Source: an uncultured Collinsella sp.
Lineage (GTDB): Bacteria > Actinomycetota > Coriobacteriia > Coriobacteriales > Coriobacteriaceae
Direction: 5' to 3'
DNA: 64,000 nucleotides
NCBI GenBank assembly: GCA_900542275.1
Contig: UQMW01000006.1
Coordinates: forward strand, 22,188 to 86,187
Part shown: piece by piece, positions 61,533-64,000 of the stretch
How positions within the stretch are numbered: the stretch's first letter is position 1
How the letters are laid out: each line of letters starts with the position of its first letter
Made by a program: the position numbers and the translations under genes
The notes under the pieces: model-generated
The model's database searches: none
Told to the model about the DNA's origin: nothing
The model's input: the letters and a program-made list of their open reading frames with translations, nothing else

Positions 61533-62099
61533 ATGAATGAGATTTCCAACATACATGCGTTTGAGGACGAGGATTTTCTACACGCTTGCTTCGTGTGGGG
61601 GATGGCCGTGATCGCGGTGTTTGCCGTGTGCCTGGTGCCGGTGTTTATGCTGTTGGGCGGGCCTGCGGACTTGGACGCGGCTGAGGCGGGCGGCTGGATG
61701 GCTGTCGTGGGCTGGATAGTCGGCTTGGCTGCGGTCTCAATGGCATCGTTTGCCGTGCACGAGCTGGTGCATGCGGTGTTTTTTAAGCTGCTGGCGCCTG
61801 CGGGCGCGCAGGTGACCTTTGGGGCGAATCGCGAGACGGCGATGATCTATGCCTGCGCCGAGGGCGTTGTGTATTCGCGCCGGCGGTACATGGCGGTTTG
61901 CCTGGCGCCGACGGTTGTTGTGACGGCGGCGTTTGCCCTGGGGTTTGCGTTCTCGGACTATCCGCTGCTGTGCTACCTGGCGGCTGGTCTGCACTTGTCG
62001 AGCTGTGTGGGCGACTGGTATTACGTGCGGACGATCCTGCGCGACCGCCGCATAGCCGCCTGCGAGGACACGTCCTTTGGCGTGCGCTTTTTCGGGTGA
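61533..62099 (+). CDS. DUF3267 putative zinc metalloprotease, membrane protein
   Basis: A 188-residue protein with about four membrane helices and the zinc-protease motif HELVH (H76, H80) at the start of the second half, followed by SSCVGDWYYV near the C-terminus. These are features of DUF3267 intramembrane proteins. No Shine-Dalgarno site is seen. A -10-like TATCCT (61519-61524) ends 8 bases before the ATG, so the mRNA may be leaderless. The queH ribosome site overlaps its stop. Substrate unknown. Confidence 0.75.
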   Translation: MNEISNIHAFEDEDFLHACFVWGMAVIAVFAVCLVPVFMLLGGPADLDAAEAGGWMAVVGWIVGLAAVSMASFAVHELVHAVFFKLLAPAGAQVTFGANRETAMIYACAEGVVYSRRRYMAVCLAPTVVVTAAFALGFAFSDYPLLCYLAAGLHLSSCVGDWYYVRTILRDRRIAACEDTSFGVRFFG

Positions 62100-62109
62100 G
62101 GAGATGTCG

Positions 62110-62685
62110 ATGAAGTCGTTGTTGCTGCATGCGTGCTGTGCACCATGCTCGCTTGAGCCGGTTCGCCTGCTGCGCGAGGAGGGGTTTGAGCCCACGATTT
62201 GCTGGACCAATCCCAATATTCAACCGCGCGATGAATGGCGGCGGCGTCTGGACGAGCTGCGCCGGTGGTGTGCCGATGGCGACATCGAGCTCATCGAGGC
62301 GGGGGAGGACCGCGAGCGCTGGGAGGCCGGCGTGGCCCCGCTGGGTGCCGATCGGCCCCGTCGCTGTCGCTCGTGCTATGCCTTGCGCTTGGCCGAGGCG
62401 TGCCGCGTGGCCCAGGAGCGCGGGTTTGAGTTTGTGGGCACGACGCTCGCCGTCTCGCCGTATCAGCTGTTCGATACCTGCAATGATGTTTTGGAGCGTC
62501 TGGCTGTCGCCCGCGGTCTCACCCCGGTGATTCGCGATTTTCGCCCGTACTACCCCGAGGCTACGCGCCGCTCGCGCGAGCTGGGCATGTATCGGCAGAA
62601 CTATTGCGGCTGCCGTTTCTCGGCGGTCGAGGCGGCCATGGATCGCGCCCGCATCCGCGACGAGCGCAAAGCCGCCAAAAAGTAG
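62110..62685 (+). CDS. queH: Epoxyqueuosine reductase QueH
   Basis: Reduces epoxyqueuosine in tRNA to queuosine, the last step of the pathway; it replaces the B12-dependent QueG. The 191-residue protein has HACCAPC (C9, C10, C13), RCRSCYALRL and NYCGC, the Cys set that binds a 4Fe-4S cluster and a second iron. The ATG at 62110 is 6 bases after GAGGAG; one at 62104 has no spacing. It is followed by queA, the preceding step in the pathway. Confidence 0.92.
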   Translation: MKSLLLHACCAPCSLEPVRLLREEGFEPTICWTNPNIQPRDEWRRRLDELRRWCADGDIELIEAGEDRERWEAGVAPLGADRPRRCRSCYALRLAEACRVAQERGFEFVGTTLAVSPYQLFDTCNDVLERLAVARGLTPVIRDFRPYYPEATRRSRELGMYRQNYCGCRFSAVEAAMDRARIRDERKAAKK

Positions 62686-62749
62686 TTCATTTGGGACGTC
62701 AGCCTGCTAGGATGTAGAGCGGACTTTAGCTATATAAGGAGTATCCGAC

Positions 62750-63967
62750 GTGTCTATGCGTACCGATGATTTTGACTACAACCTTCCTGAGGAACTGATT
62801 GCCCAGGCTCCTGCCGAGCCGCGCGACTCCTGCCGCCTGCTGGTGGTGGATCGCAAAGGCTCCCAGGCAGGAACGCCGCTGGAGCATGGCGGCACCGTCG
62901 AGCACCGCATCTTCCGCGACATCATCGACTATATCGAGCCGGGCGATGTGCTCGTCATCAACAAGACGCGCGTGATGCCGGCCCGCCTGATCGGTCGCAA
63001 GGCAGGCTCGGGCGGCGTGGTCGAGACGCTGCTACTCAAGCGCCGCGAGGACGTTGACCCGCTGGGCCACGTTTGGGAGTGCCTGGTCAAGCCGGGTAAG
63101 CGCCTGAAGCCCGGTGCTCAGATTGAGTATCGCGCCGGTGGCGCCCATGCGCCCGAGGGCGCGCCCGTGGTGCTGACGGCCGAGGTCGTCGACTTTGTCA
63201 CCGATAGCCGCGGCGGCCGTCTGGTGCGCTTTGAGCCGGCCGGTTGCAATGCCGCCGGCGAGCCGCGCACGCTCGACGAGGCCATTCACGCCGCCGGTCA
63301 CGTGCCGCTGCCGCCCTACATTACCGACTACGAAGGCGATCCCGAGAAGTACCAGACCGTCTATGCCATGAAAGAGGAGCACTCGGCTGCTGCTCCCACG
63401 GCGGGCCTGCACTTTACGCCCGAGCTCATGGCTGCCATCGAGGCCAAGGGTGCGAAGTTTGCCGCCGTCGAGCTCGAGGTGGGCATCGATACCTTCCGTC
63501 TGGTGGAGGAGGACGATCCCACGCAGCACGTCATGCACACCGAGCGCTATCACGTGTCGCAGGAGGTGGTCGACGCCGTGCATAAGGCGAAGGCCGAAGG
63601 CCATCGTGTGATCGCTGTCGGTACCACGGCGGTGCGCTCGCTCGAGAGCGCGTTTGACGCCGATGCTCCGGTGTCCGATCCGGCCGTGACGGCGCGCTAT
63701 TTTGAGGGCCGCGAGGACGGGGCCGATACGCTCGGCCGCGGCGACATCGTGGTGCGCGAGAACGCGACGACGCAGCTCTACCTCATGCCCGGCTCGACCT
63801 ATCACGTGGTCGACGCGCTGATCACGAACTTCCACGTGCCGCGCTCTACGCTCATGATGCTCGTGAGCGCGCTGGCCACCCGCGACCAGATCATGGATGC
63901 CTACGCCGCCGCCATCGAGGAGCGCTACCGCTTCTTCAGCTTTGGCGACGCCATGCTCATTTTGTAG
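62750..63967 (+). CDS. queA: S-adenosylmethionine:tRNA ribosyltransferase-isomerase QueA
   Basis: Transfers ribose from SAM to preQ1 in tRNA to make epoxyqueuosine. The 405-residue protein has the family start FDYNLPEELIAQ, then INKTRVMPARL, APTAGLHFT, and NFHVPRSTLMMLV near the end. It starts at GTG (62750) after AAGGAG; an ATG two codons later is an alternative. A -10 TAGGAT lies at 62708-62713. The product is the QueH substrate, so the pair forms a two-step module. Confidence 0.95.
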   Translation: MSMRTDDFDYNLPEELIAQAPAEPRDSCRLLVVDRKGSQAGTPLEHGGTVEHRIFRDIIDYIEPGDVLVINKTRVMPARLIGRKAGSGGVVETLLLKRREDVDPLGHVWECLVKPGKRLKPGAQIEYRAGGAHAPEGAPVVLTAEVVDFVTDSRGGRLVRFEPAGCNAAGEPRTLDEAIHAAGHVPLPPYITDYEGDPEKYQTVYAMKEEHSAAAPTAGLHFTPELMAAIEAKGAKFAAVELEVGIDTFRLVEEDDPTQHVMHTERYHVSQEVVDAVHKAKAEGHRVIAVGTTAVRSLESAFDADAPVSDPAVTARYFEGREDGADTLGRGDIVVRENATTQLYLMPGSTYHVVDALITNFHVPRSTLMMLVSALATRDQIMDAYAAAIEERYRFFSFGDAMLIL

Positions 63968-63995
63968 GTTACGGCGTTTTCCAAACGCCGTAACC
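63967..63995 (+). terminator. Hairpin after queA (window ends here)
   Basis: A perfect 13-base stem (63967-63979 with 63983-63995) overlaps the stop codon's last base. The window ends 5 bases later, so the T tract cannot be checked. Confidence 0.6.
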
Positions 63996-64000
63996 GGCCG

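Noticed and set aside
58208..61540. Very long plus-strand open frame (over 1100 codons) opposite the methyltransferase and metG
   Set aside because: It is antisense to two clear enzymes, has no ribosome site or domain, and its His/Gly/Val-rich composition is that of a GC-rich shadow frame.

Overview
The window looks like chromosomal DNA from a high-GC Coriobacteriia-type actinobacterium, most likely Collinsella or a close relative. I infer this from the base composition, the mix of genes (AddAB, a desulfoferrodoxin, several DUF4430 and surface-anchored proteins, a PTS beta-glucoside operon) and a DinR-type LexA box. No rRNA or tRNA gene, CRISPR array or complete insertion sequence is visible. 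Most of the window is ordinary core genome with accessory patches.

Layout. Bases 1-3.3 kb: the start of mnmA, cysK with a divergent Rrf2 regulator, a holin-like membrane protein and a YerC/TrpR-like regulator. 3.4-10.3 kb: addB-addA, the double-strand-break helicase-nuclease. 10.3-12.4 kb: an accessory patch with a DUF3284 protein and an AT-richer MFS transporter. The 3' end of the transporter runs into a second, diverged copy of the addA 3' end. 12.4-16.7 kb: an antiterminator, PTS EIIBC and 6-phospho-beta-glucosidase operon with RAT-like leader elements. 16.8-29.1 kb: dnaE, a SWIM/SNF2 helicase, superoxide reductase, an NAD+ synthetase-like protein that lacks its catalytic motifs, and ruvCAB behind a LexA box.

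29.2-35.1 kb: fhs, a small Cys-rich protein, a PASTA-like membrane protein, a cation-efflux transporter and a double zinc-ribbon protein. 35.1-36.5 kb: a candidate structured RNA, a decayed CBS-domain fragment and a DUF1016 nuclease. 36.7-41.3 kb: a small PH-like protein, a Tat-exported phospholipase C-like surface protein and two paralogous lipoproteins. 41.5-47.0 kb: fchA-folD, a C69 dipeptidase, a phasin-like protein and a UbiB-type kinase. 47.1-52.2 kb: a cobalamin riboswitch followed by two surface proteins with DUF4430 (transcobalamin-like) domains. 52.3-64 kb: two GtrA proteins, class III fbp, a frameshifted degV, a TIM-barrel protein, an RsmB/NSUN methyltransferase, a MetRS with an altered KMSKS loop, a DUF3267 protein, and queH-queA.

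How genes fit together. Fhs, FchA and FolD make up the tetrahydrofolate one-carbon route. FolD has lost the cyclohydrolase lysine and glutamine, so FchA next door is probably the cyclohydrolase. AddAB and RuvCAB cover recombinational repair. QueH and QueA are the last two steps of queuosine synthesis. The B12-riboswitch operon is best read as vitamin B12 capture at the cell surface. Function calls rest on motifs recognised by eye; no database search was run.
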